Shown here: one piece after another, positions 25,428 to 33,066 of the stretch
Numbering within the stretch: position 1 is the stretch's first letter
How the letters are laid out: each line of letters starts with the position of its first letter
NCBI GenBank assembly: GCA_937903155.1
Contig: CALCZU010000027.1
Span: 1 to 48,159, forward strand
Direction: 5' to 3'
Origin: an uncultured Bdellovibrionales bacterium
Lineage (GTDB): Bacteria > Bdellovibrionota > FAC87 > UBA2466
DNA length: 48,159 nt
Notes under the pieces: generated by a model
The model's database searches: none
What the model was told of the DNA's origin: nothing
What the model saw: only the letters and a program-made list of their open reading frames with translations
Position numbers and translations under genes: made by a program

Positions 25428-26590
25428 TGCGGATCTTTTTAATGACGTTGTTTGTTTGCGCGCTTTCGCTTGGTGAAAGTCAGGTCCCTCAGGGTATTGA
25501 TCGCTTTGCATTTTCAATGTTTCCAAAAGTCGCGACTAAAAAAGGAAACTTGCTGTATTCTTCTTCGAGTATTCACCAAGGCTTAGCACTTTTAATGGCG
25601 GGCTCGCGCGGGGCTACGTTAGATGAATTCTCATCCGTGCTTTCTTTATCGAAAGATTTTACTTTCGCTAAAGAATATCGCGATATCATCAGCTACTGGA
25701 ATTCTGCCGACCACCCTTATCAAATTCTCTCGGCAAATGCGCTGTGGACGCAAAAAGGGATTACGCTTCAAGCGGACTACCTAAAAATTCTCCGAGAAGA
25801 TTTTTTATCCGCGATGAATCAAGTGGATTTCGCAGCGGCTCCCGATAAAGCAAAAGACACGATCAATACTTGGGTGGAAAAGCAGACAAATAGTAAAATC
25901 AAAGACCTGCTCTCAGTTGAGATGGTACCTCCTACGACTAAGTTGATCTTGGTGAATGCGGTCTATTTCAAATCCGCGTGGCTTAACATCTTCGATAAAA
26001 ATTCGACAACACGCGAAAAGTTTTTCAAAACGAAGAAGACGACACTCTCAGTTCCGATGATGAAAAATGAGGGCACCTACAATTATCTTTCGCGCGGGGA
26101 TTTCGACCTCGTAGAGTTGCCATACCGAGGCCAGGATACCGCGATGGATCTTATTATTCCCCGCCAGAAGTTTGGATTGAATGCGCTTGAAAAAACTTTT
26201 ACGTACGAAAACTTTTCGAAATGGATGAAAGATCTAAAATTTGAAAAAGTCGAGCTCAGCCTTCCCCGTTTCACTTTTAAAAGTTACTTTCAGTTAAAAG
26301 ACGTACTCACCGCCTTAGGTATCAAATCCGCATTTGGCGAGGGTGATTTTTCCGGAATGGGTCAAGAAAAGTTTACGCTTTCAGAGGTGGTTCATAAATC
26401 CTTTATCAATGTCGATGAATTCGGTACAGAGGCCGCGGCAGCTACGGCGAGCGTCATGATGTCCGCCTCGGCACCGGATCCTAAGAAGCCTAAGATTGTA
26501 AAAGCGGATCGTCCGTTTCTCTTTGTTATCCGGGACACTGAAAAAAACGTCATTCTCTTTGTGGGACGTGTCGACGACCCTTCTAATTAA
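25427..26590 (+). CDS. Secreted serpin (serine protease inhibitor)
   Basis: This 387-aa protein carries a signal peptide (about residues 1-17) and a full-length serpin fold: NLLYSSSSIHQGLALLMAGSRGATLDE, NALWTQKG, LVNAVYFKSAWLNIF, VELSLPRFTFKS and the C-terminal ADRPFLFVIRDTEKNVILFVGRV. The hinge EFGTEAAAAT (331-340) is the small-residue pattern of inhibitory serpins. Counting from P14 (Thr334) puts P1-P1' at Ala347-Ser348, which would suit an elastase- or subtilisin-like target. Serpins trap proteases by inserting the cleaved loop into a beta-sheet. The gene starts on the last base of the astA stop, behind a GGAGGAAG-type site, so it is translationally coupled to a metabolic gene, which is unexpected. 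Confidence 0.92.
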   Translation: MRIFLMTLFVCALSLGESQVPQGIDRFAFSMFPKVATKKGNLLYSSSSIHQGLALLMAGSRGATLDEFSSVLSLSKDFTFAKEYRDIISYWNSADHPYQILSANALWTQKGITLQADYLKILREDFLSAMNQVDFAAAPDKAKDTINTWVEKQTNSKIKDLLSVEMVPPTTKLILVNAVYFKSAWLNIFDKNSTTREKFFKTKKTTLSVPMMKNEGTYNYLSRGDFDLVELPYRGQDTAMDLIIPRQKFGLNALEKTFTYENFSKWMKDLKFEKVELSLPRFTFKSYFQLKDVLTALGIKSAFGEGDFSGMGQEKFTLSEVVHKSFINVDEFGTEAAAATASVMMSASAPDPKKPKIVKADRPFLFVIRDTEKNVILFVGRVDDPSN

Positions 26591-26633
26591 AGCGGCTTTC
26601 GTTTCGTCTCTATCGAAAGTACAATAGAGATCT

Positions 26634-28136
26634 ATGAAAATTGAGAGAGTCGACAAGGGCAATTACATCAATGGCCACTTTTCTAAGGTGAAAGATCCGA
26701 GCGGAGAAGTCTACAGCCAAAACCCCTGTAATACGAACGACCCCAAAGTGGCTTTTGCTTACAGTTACGAGCAGATTCACGAAGCGGTGCTCGCAGCCAA
26801 GCGAAGCTTTTCATCGTGGAAGAGATTAAAGCCTGCCGACCGCTACACTTATCTGTCGAAATACAAGGCGCTACTGATAGAGCGCAAAGAGACGCTTGCC
26901 AGCGCCATTGCTTACGAAACTGGGAAACCTTTGTGGGAATCTCGGATGGAAGTCGAATCGACGGCACGAGTCGTTGAACAGTTTATGAATCAAGGCAGCC
27001 AAACGAGTCTCGAACTCGTCATTCCCGATACTGGCAATGGAGGAACGGGTGTCGTGCGATTTGTTTCGAGAGGAACGGTTGCAATCGTTTCGTGTGCTCA
27101 TTCCCCTTTGTACGTTTCTCACACTCACCTCGCACCCGCTTTGATTAACGGAAACTCAGTCGTTTTTAAATCGTCTGACAATACGCCCTACGTAGCTCAG
27201 CTCATGGCGGAACTTTTTCATGACGCAGGAATTCCTGCGGGCGTCTTAAACGTTGTGCACGGCGAAGCCGAGGCAGGTCGACGCTTGGTCTCGCACAGTG
27301 ATATAGACGCGATTTTTTTCAGAGGCACTTTTGAAACAGCCTGTAAGATCAAGAAACAAGTCTTAAATGATTATTGGAAAACATTTCTATATGAGACCGG
27401 CGGTAAAAACGCGACTCTTGTCTGGCAAGATGCAAATTACAAGCAGGCATTAGAACAAACTCTCTACGCAACTTTTGTAACATCGGGACAACGTTTCTCA
27501 AGCACAAGCCGAATTTTAGTACATGAGAAATTCTTTGATCAATTCTTAGGTGATTTCCACACACTGGCTAAAAAATTAACTGTGGGTGACGCTCTGGCAC
27601 CTCAACCTTCTTTTATGGGATCGCTTGTCGGCGAAAATGCGGTCGAGGACTATTTACGTTTTCAAGGAATTGCCGTCAGAGAAGGCGCTGAAGAAATCAT
27701 GAGAGGAAAGGCGCTTGAGAGAGACACCAAGGGGTACTTCGTTTCTCCTTCGATTCACGTCGTTCACAAATCGGATCCAAAAAGTGTTTATCAAAAAAGC
27801 GAAATCTATGGACCCAACGTCGCTTTTTACAAAGTGAACGATTTGGGGGAAGCGGCTTCGATTATCAATCTGCCCGACCATAATTTTGTCTCGAGCATCT
27901 ATTCTCAGTCGAAAGAAGTGCTCATGGAGCTCTTAAGTGATATTGAAACAGGGCTTCTCCATTGGAATCGCCCCACGACTTCTATCAACTACCGACTGCC
28001 GGTCAGCGGAATGAAGATGAGTGGCAATATGCGACCGATGGGAAGTTTCTCAGGTTATCAGTGCACTTACACGGTGAGTTGCCTCGAGGGCGGAGATGAA
28101 TTAGAAGAGTTTCCAAGTGTATTACCCAGGTTATAA
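26634..28136 (+). CDS. AstD-like aldehyde dehydrogenase homologue lacking catalytic Cys (likely pseudoenzyme)
   Basis: The 500-aa protein aligns along its full length with succinylglutamate-semialdehyde dehydrogenase (AstD): INGHF at the start, the NGNSVVFKSSD cofactor lysine (Lys179), the YETGGKN glutamate (Glu254) and EIYGPNVAFYKV near the C-terminus. Two residues needed for chemistry are changed. The nucleophile motif GQRC reads GQRF (Phe288, codon TTC at 27495-27497), and the oxyanion Asn of the PYNFP motif is His156 (CAHSP). The frame is intact with normal codon use, so the protein is maintained. It may be a regulatory or structural pseudoenzyme, or use another residue; Cys154, beside the oxyanion site, is the only nearby candidate. 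It lies in the astA operon, 43 bp after the serpin. Confidence 0.8.
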   Translation: MKIERVDKGNYINGHFSKVKDPSGEVYSQNPCNTNDPKVAFAYSYEQIHEAVLAAKRSFSSWKRLKPADRYTYLSKYKALLIERKETLASAIAYETGKPLWESRMEVESTARVVEQFMNQGSQTSLELVIPDTGNGGTGVVRFVSRGTVAIVSCAHSPLYVSHTHLAPALINGNSVVFKSSDNTPYVAQLMAELFHDAGIPAGVLNVVHGEAEAGRRLVSHSDIDAIFFRGTFETACKIKKQVLNDYWKTFLYETGGKNATLVWQDANYKQALEQTLYATFVTSGQRFSSTSRILVHEKFFDQFLGDFHTLAKKLTVGDALAPQPSFMGSLVGENAVEDYLRFQGIAVREGAEEIMRGKALERDTKGYFVSPSIHVVHKSDPKSVYQKSEIYGPNVAFYKVNDLGEAASIINLPDHNFVSSIYSQSKEVLMELLSDIETGLLHWNRPTTSINYRLPVSGMKMSGNMRPMGSFSGYQCTYTVSCLEGGDELEEFPSVLPRL

Positions 28137-28139
28137 AAA

Positions 28140-29087
28140 ATGAAGAAGGTATTGCTCGTCAGACCTGATAAGGCCGGAGACGCGCTCAAAACGCTTCCCG
28201 TTTTAAGAGCATTACTTCAGCAAAACCTAGACTTCGAATACCATCTTCTAGCAAGCGCTCATAACGCGTCTCTCTTCGAATTTGAAGAGGGATTTCAACT
28301 TCACACTCTTCCAAAAAACTGGGAAACGTTGTCGGCGGCAGATCTTCAGAAATACATTCGGGAAAACGTGAACGAAAACTTTGACGTTAGCATTCTTCTT
28401 CCGTGTGATACTTTTGCTGAGAATGAAAGATTACAAGCTCTGATACCCGCAGCGAAAAAGTTAGGAAGCCTTCCAGAGAACCTTTCTCCCGCTTATCGAG
28501 AAGAAACTCAGAATATTGCAACGATTGTCGGAAATGCATTGGCTGTGGAATTGATTCCCTTTATTTACGAAGTACCTCGTGCTCCCGTGTTTTCTGTGGA
28601 AGACGAGGAAGAAGCCCGCGCGAAAATGGGAGAAAAAGCTGGCGACTGGCTTGGATTCTGTCCCTTTGCAGGAACTGCTCACCGCACTCACCCTTTTAAA
28701 AGCTGGTTGAAACTCATTCGAAAAGTAACAAAAGCGCATTCGTTTGAAAAATATTTCATATTTGGAACCGAGTCCGTTCGCGAGGAGATGCTGAAACTTA
28801 AATCGGTTGCGGTAGATCCGAGTAAAGTCGATCTGTGTTTTCCGTCGTCCTTTAGAACTCTAGGAGCTTACCTAAAACACCTCGATGGTATAGTCGCTGT
28901 GGATTCGGGCCCTTTGCATCTCGCGCAAAGTTTAAACATCCCCAGTCTTGGAATTTTGAGCGGCGGCGATGTCGAACGCTGGTTTAAGAGAATTCAACCT
29001 CACGATCTTCTTATCAAGCGTGGTCTGCTCTCTCGCTATCCTTCCGTTTTTGAAATTTTTCGAGCCTTTAAAGCATGGCAAGCGTAG
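28140..29087 (+). CDS. Family 9 glycosyltransferase (heptosyltransferase-like)
   Basis: This 315-aa protein has the GT-B fold of LPS heptosyltransferases: KKVLLVRPDKAGDALKTLPVLRALL at the N-terminus (acceptor side), GFCPFAGTAHRTHPFKSWLKLI at the start of the donor domain, and the signature IVAVDSGPLHLAQSLNIPSLGILSG. GT9 enzymes transfer heptose from ADP-heptose to lipopolysaccharide core at the inner face of the membrane. The usual GASW motif is altered (GTAH), so the exact sugar is uncertain. It starts 3 bp after the aldehyde dehydrogenase stop and overlaps the glycerate kinase by 13 bp. Confidence 0.82.
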   Translation: MKKVLLVRPDKAGDALKTLPVLRALLQQNLDFEYHLLASAHNASLFEFEEGFQLHTLPKNWETLSAADLQKYIRENVNENFDVSILLPCDTFAENERLQALIPAAKKLGSLPENLSPAYREETQNIATIVGNALAVELIPFIYEVPRAPVFSVEDEEEARAKMGEKAGDWLGFCPFAGTAHRTHPFKSWLKLIRKVTKAHSFEKYFIFGTESVREEMLKLKSVAVDPSKVDLCFPSSFRTLGAYLKHLDGIVAVDSGPLHLAQSLNIPSLGILSGGDVERWFKRIQPHDLLIKRGLLSRYPSVFEIFRAFKAWQA

Positions 29088-29926
29088 TCGAAAAAGAGCT
29101 TTTGAGTCTTTTTGAAAGCGATCCTCTTCGGGAGAAACGTGTCACTGCATTTTACCTTCCTGTGCTGGATTGGTGCAAAAAACAGATCCGATCCGACAGA
29201 ACGGTCCTTATCGGTGTGAATGGTCCCCAAGGAAGCGGAAAAACCACTCTCTGCGAGACAATGGTCATAGTTTCGGAAGTCGTCGGTTTTCGCGCGAGCA
29301 CATTGTCGATAGATGATTTCTATCTCAATCATAAAGACCAACTCGCGCTCGCCAGGAATTCGATGGAAAACCCTTATCTTCAGCAAAGAGGATATCCGGG
29401 AACCCACGACGTCGAGCTCGGAAAAAGAATACTTCAGGCGCTCGCAGGTTTCAAAACTGGGGGAAGACTTCAATGTCCGCAGTACGATAAATCCGCATTT
29501 AGTGGAAGAGGAGATCGATTTTCCGAGAGCCATTGGAAAACGATTGACGGTCCACTCGACCTGTTTTTTCTAGAAGGATGGATGCTCGGATATGAATCCA
29601 ACCGTTCTTGCTCCGACCCCCATCTCAAAGTCATCAATTCCTTTTTAGAAATTTATGCATCTTGGAATTTACTTCTGGAGAGTTGGATCCAACTTTTACC
29701 GCAAAAAATTAATGACGTCGTTCAGTGGCGAGTGGATTCAGAACAAAAACGAAGACAGCAAGGACAGGCAACGTTTTCTGACGAAGAAGTCACGTCTTAC
29801 ATCAAAAAATTTTTACCCGCTTACGATGCTTACCTTCCTGCCTTCACCGAGAAGATTCGCCGACATCCAAGCTCACTCGTGATCGAAATCGGATCCAACC
29901 GACTTCCTATCAGTTCACGATCTTAA
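29075..29926 (+). CDS. D-glycerate 3-kinase-like P-loop kinase
   Basis: The 283-aa protein has a P-loop GVNGPQGSGKTTLC (about 48-61) and STLSIDDFYLNHKDQLALAR. The substrate-loop region is NPYLQQRGYPGTHDVELGKRIL, followed by PQYDKSAFSGRGDR and FLEGWMLG. This set is characteristic of the plant GLYK/YggC family, related to phosphoribulokinase. GLYK makes 3-phosphoglycerate from D-glycerate; family members in bacteria may act on other small sugars or acids. The last 17 bp overlap the convergent desaturase gene. Its place in the operon with GT9 could mean that it acts in envelope sugar metabolism, which is inference. Confidence 0.75.
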   Translation: MASVVEKELLSLFESDPLREKRVTAFYLPVLDWCKKQIRSDRTVLIGVNGPQGSGKTTLCETMVIVSEVVGFRASTLSIDDFYLNHKDQLALARNSMENPYLQQRGYPGTHDVELGKRILQALAGFKTGGRLQCPQYDKSAFSGRGDRFSESHWKTIDGPLDLFFLEGWMLGYESNRSCSDPHLKVINSFLEIYASWNLLLESWIQLLPQKINDVVQWRVDSEQKRRQQGQATFSDEEVTSYIKKFLPAYDAYLPAFTEKIRRHPSSLVIEIGSNRLPISSRS

Positions 29927-30644
29927 GAACGTTAAACTTCGCGGCGATTTTGCAAAGCATGTAACCCAAATCAATTTCGAACGGTTTAACCGCAAAGTTT
30001 GCCCGGTGAGGATAGGTATGGTGATTATTCTGATACCCTTCTCCCACAACAAACCAAGCAACAAACGCATTATTCTTCGAATTGTCTGTGGTCTCAAAAT
30101 TTCGGTACCCATAATGATGGGCAAGTGCATTGACCATCCAACCTTGAATGGGATGAGACATCATTCCTAAATAATAAGCAGACCCGATGAGAACAGAATG
30201 CGAGATAAAACCCAGAGCGACCGCAATGATCAAATGAGTCGCGTATGGAAGCATCCAAAGCTTACTTTGATTGATGATGTTCACATCGAAATTCAAATCT
30301 TTTACGATTTCGGTGTAAGCAGGTTCTTTGCGCATTAACCTTCTCAACGCTTGTTCGTAGGAATGTAACTGCCCTTTCGCAACCCCGAAAATTCCTAAGT
30401 TGACCGGGCTGTGTGGATCTAACTCGGTATCTGAATGCAGGTGATGCAATCGATGCATTAAGATCCAACCTTTGGGATCGATTCCCGTAATCCAAGGACC
30501 GGTCGCCGCGATAAATTTTTCAATCCGAGGTGAAAATTTCAGGGCCCCGTGAGTGAGTCCTCGATGGTAGAAAACCGTGATGTAAAAAACGTTAATAATA
30601 TAGCCGACTAAAAATACGATGGCTGAGATAAGAATGAGTTGCAT
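29910..30644 (-). CDS. Membrane fatty acid desaturase (acyl-CoA delta-9 type)
   Basis: This 244-aa protein has the three His boxes of membrane di-iron desaturases: HRGLTH (about 28-33), HRLHH (about 65-69) and NNHHTYPH (about 205-212). It has four hydrophobic stretches around them. The layout fits the SCD/DesC acyl-CoA desaturase group rather than the glycerolipid desaturases. The start follows TAGGAGG. It introduces a double bond into saturated acyl chains to tune membrane fluidity, using O2 and an electron donor not seen nearby. A FabR/DesT-like repressor gene is divergent, 144 bp away, and is the obvious regulator. Confidence 0.88.
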   Translation of the reverse strand: MQLILISAIVFLVGYIINVFYITVFYHRGLTHGALKFSPRIEKFIAATGPWITGIDPKGWILMHRLHHLHSDTELDPHSPVNLGIFGVAKGQLHSYEQALRRLMRKEPAYTEIVKDLNFDVNIINQSKLWMLPYATHLIIAVALGFISHSVLIGSAYYLGMMSHPIQGWMVNALAHHYGYRNFETTDNSKNNAFVAWFVVGEGYQNNHHTYPHRANFAVKPFEIDLGYMLCKIAAKFNVLKIVN

Positions 30645-30788
30645 GGGACCTCCTAACTACTAACTTTGGTATACAGATGTTTACTGAGATAATCAAATGC
30701 TATTTGCCGTATTATCACAAGTTATTGATTTATTAAGATTTTATGTGTAGTTTGTTTTTTTCTGATTGTTTACCGATAAGGACTAGAC
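30645..30788. promoter_or_regulatory. Shared control region between desaturase and TetR-type regulator
   Basis: The 144-bp divergent region is AT-rich. It contains TGTTTAC twice in the same orientation (30678-30684 and 30767-30773), each followed by a GATAA-like stretch. It also holds GATAAT facing ATTATC (about 30688-30716). These could be operator half-sites for the divergent regulator. No classical FabR or DesT palindrome was found by eye. Confidence 0.35.
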
Positions 30789-31391
30789 TTGAAATCCCGT
30801 AATGAAAAAAAACTCGAAACGAGACGCAGACTGATTCAGGTCGCCTTGCAACTCAGCGCCGAAGTCGGTTTTTCGAATCTGAGTCTAAGAGAGGTTTCCG
30901 TGGCCGCGGGAATTACTCCCGCTGCCTTTTACAGGCATTTTCGAGACATGGAAGACCTAGGTTTAGCCCTTCTCGACGAAGTCGGATTAAGTCTTCGCCA
31001 ATTTTTAAGAGATGCGAGACGACGACTGCCAACAGGAAAGGGACGCGTAGAAATTTCCGTGCAGGCGTTTCTCGAATATGTAAATTCCAATTCAAATCTC
31101 TTCCGACTTTTAGTGGGCGAGAGACAAGGCGGCTCATCTGCTTTTCGAAAAGCGCTTTTCGCCGAAATCGATCAATTCGTCAGCGAACTCAAAGAAGACT
31201 TGGAGAAAGCGGCGAGTGCAGACAATAAGCCTCTGACCAACGCTGCCTACGCGGCCGAAGCCGTAATTGCCGTCGTATTCACGGTGGGCGCTGAAGCGCT
31301 TGAAATTCCAAAACACAAACAGGAATTTCTCGCCACTCGCCTCGTTGAAGAAGTGAAAATGATTTTGAGAGGCGCGAGAAAGCGGGATTAG
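30789..31391 (+). CDS. TetR family regulator, FabR/DesT-like
   Basis: The 200-aa protein starts at TTG 30789, six bases after AAGGA; the nearby ATG is out of frame. The N-terminal HTH (about 12-58) reads LRLREVS-type SLREVSVAAGITPAAFYRHFRDMEDLGLALLDEVG. It closely resembles FabR and DesT, which sense the ratio of unsaturated to saturated acyl-CoA or acyl-ACP. The ligand-binding domain is variable and helical. Divergence from a desaturase gene strongly supports control of membrane lipid unsaturation, as for DesT in Pseudomonas. Confidence 0.85.
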   Translation: MKSRNEKKLETRRRLIQVALQLSAEVGFSNLSLREVSVAAGITPAAFYRHFRDMEDLGLALLDEVGLSLRQFLRDARRRLPTGKGRVEISVQAFLEYVNSNSNLFRLLVGERQGGSSAFRKALFAEIDQFVSELKEDLEKAASADNKPLTNAAYAAEAVIAVVFTVGAEALEIPKHKQEFLATRLVEEVKMILRGARKRD

Positions 31392-31446
31392 CAACCGACG
31401 CATCCCCTCTAATCCCAAAAGCACACTCATGCTAGAATAGATTCCT

Positions 31447-32493
31447 GTGAATTCAGAACGTCATCCATTTTTAAAGTTTTTGGGAATTGTCATACTCATC
31501 GCCCTTTTGGGAGCGGGTTATGTCGGTTTTACGCTTTTTAGCCATTCGGGCGATTCGAATGAAACAGTGGATGTTCTTATTCCGCGAAAATCGTCGATTT
31601 CTCAGGTCGCAGATATTCTTGAGAGCCAAAAAGTCATCTCAAATAAAAAAGTTTTTAAGTATCTCCTCGCTTTTAGTGGTGGGAATAAAAAAGTCCGCGC
31701 AGGAGAATTTCGATTCCACACCGGACTCAGTCCGATTCAAGCCTTGAAAGTGCTTTACTACGATGAGAGCATTTTGCATCCCATCACAGTGCCCGAGGGC
31801 TGGACAGTTCGCCAAATCGCGGAGATTCTTGCAGGCGAGAAATTAGTGAATCAAAAGCGATTTGTGGATTTAGCTTTGAATCCTCACGCGCCTCAAAAAT
31901 ATGGTTTTAAATCGCCAAGTCTCGAAGGTTATCTTTTTCCAGACACCTATTCTTTTTCAGTTATCGATGGAGAAGAAAAAATCATCGACATTATGGTCCA
32001 GCGGCTCATTTCAAAAATCAGTCCGCTCAAAAGCGTGATGCTCGCGAAAGGCTGGACGACCGAACAGGTCCTGACGCTCGCATCGATTGTCGAAAAGGAA
32101 ACGGGCAATCCTGCTGAAAGACCCATCATTTCTTCGGTATTTCAAAACAGACTGAAGAAAAAAATGCGCCTTCAGTCGGATCCCACAACGATTTATGGCA
32201 TTTCCGATTTCAACGGAAATCTCACTAAAAAAGATCTCCAGACGCCTACGCCTTACAATACGTACACGATCTCAGGCCTTCCTCCCGGCCCCATCGCAAG
32301 TGCGGGCGAAGACGCCATCAAATCGATTCTCTACCCTGCCGAAACGGAGTTTTTTTATTTCGTTTCAAATAACAATGGATCGCATATCTTCTCAAAAACG
32401 TATTCCGAACATTCTAGACATGTGAGTACGACGCAACCGTTGATAGAAAGACGTCATGACAAAAACCAAAGTAAAATCAAAACCCGCTTCTGA
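31447..32493 (+). CDS. mltG: Endolytic murein transglycosylase MltG
   Basis: The 348-aa protein starts at GTG 31447 and has an N-terminal membrane anchor (about residues 10-30). The YceG/LysM-like periplasmic part follows, with VPEGWTVRQIAEILAGE, SLEGYLFPDTY, ASIVEKETGNPAERP (the catalytic Glu), LQSDPTTIYG and YNTYTISGLPPGPIASAG. MltG cleaves nascent glycan strands and may set glycan length. Its final 38 bp overlap the thioesterase gene. The match is full-length, with no missing motif. Confidence 0.93.
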   Translation: MNSERHPFLKFLGIVILIALLGAGYVGFTLFSHSGDSNETVDVLIPRKSSISQVADILESQKVISNKKVFKYLLAFSGGNKKVRAGEFRFHTGLSPIQALKVLYYDESILHPITVPEGWTVRQIAEILAGEKLVNQKRFVDLALNPHAPQKYGFKSPSLEGYLFPDTYSFSVIDGEEKIIDIMVQRLISKISPLKSVMLAKGWTTEQVLTLASIVEKETGNPAERPIISSVFQNRLKKKMRLQSDPTTIYGISDFNGNLTKKDLQTPTPYNTYTISGLPPGPIASAGEDAIKSILYPAETEFFYFVSNNNGSHIFSKTYSEHSRHVSTTQPLIERRHDKNQSKIKTRF

Positions 32494-32935
32494 CAGATCT
32501 ACCGTCATCATGACAGAGCTCGTGCTCCCTCAGCACACGAACGCCTTAGGAACGATCTTCGGTGGAGTCATCATGGGCTGGGTCGATATCGCCGCCGCCA
32601 TCGCCTGCACCCGTTACGCAAGGTCGCCCGTCGTCACGGTCTCCGTCGATTCTTTAAGTTTTCTCCAACCCGTCAAATTGGGTCACACCGTTATCATCGA
32701 AGCGAGAGTCACCTACACGGGCAAAACCTCAATGGAAGTCGAAGTCACCGTATGGGGCGAAATCGGCACCGAGGGCACAAAATTCAAGACCACCCAGGCG
32801 TACCTGACGTTCGTCGCCATCGACTCCAAGGGCGGTCCAATAGACGTCCCCCCCTTCATCCCTGACACCAAAGACGAAAAAGAGCGCTACATTGCCGCAA
32901 AAAAACGTCGCGAACACCGCTTGTCCTTACGCTAA
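32456..32935 (+). CDS. Hotdog-fold acyl-CoA thioesterase (YciA/BFIT type)
   Basis: This 159-aa protein has the hotdog motif VLPQHTNALGTIFGGVIMGWVDIAAAIA, in which the Asp after WV is the usual catalytic residue. VTVSVDSLSFLQPVKLGHTVIIEA forms the long strand region. Such enzymes hydrolyse acyl-CoA to free acid and CoA in the cytosol. Chain length preference cannot be read. The C-terminus is basic (AKKRREHRLSLR). It follows mltG with a 38-bp overlap, and no terminator is visible in the 131 bp after it. Confidence 0.85.
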   Translation: MTKTKVKSKPASDRSTVIMTELVLPQHTNALGTIFGGVIMGWVDIAAAIACTRYARSPVVTVSVDSLSFLQPVKLGHTVIIEARVTYTGKTSMEVEVTVWGEIGTEGTKFKTTQAYLTFVAIDSKGGPIDVPPFIPDTKDEKERYIAAKKRREHRLSLR

Positions 32936-33066
32936 AACAAGATAAACGACCGTTTAATATCCATTCAGAAATAGTTCCCCCCGACCGATTTCCAATCCAC
33001 TCACCGCTCAACCATCGCAAAAAAGTTCCGCTCTCGTCGACATTCCGACCTCCGTCCCCTGAGTAT

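Noticed and set aside
26634..28136. Naming the aldehyde dehydrogenase gene astD
   Set aside because: Both the catalytic Cys and the oxyanion Asn are replaced, so the activity implied by the name is not supported.
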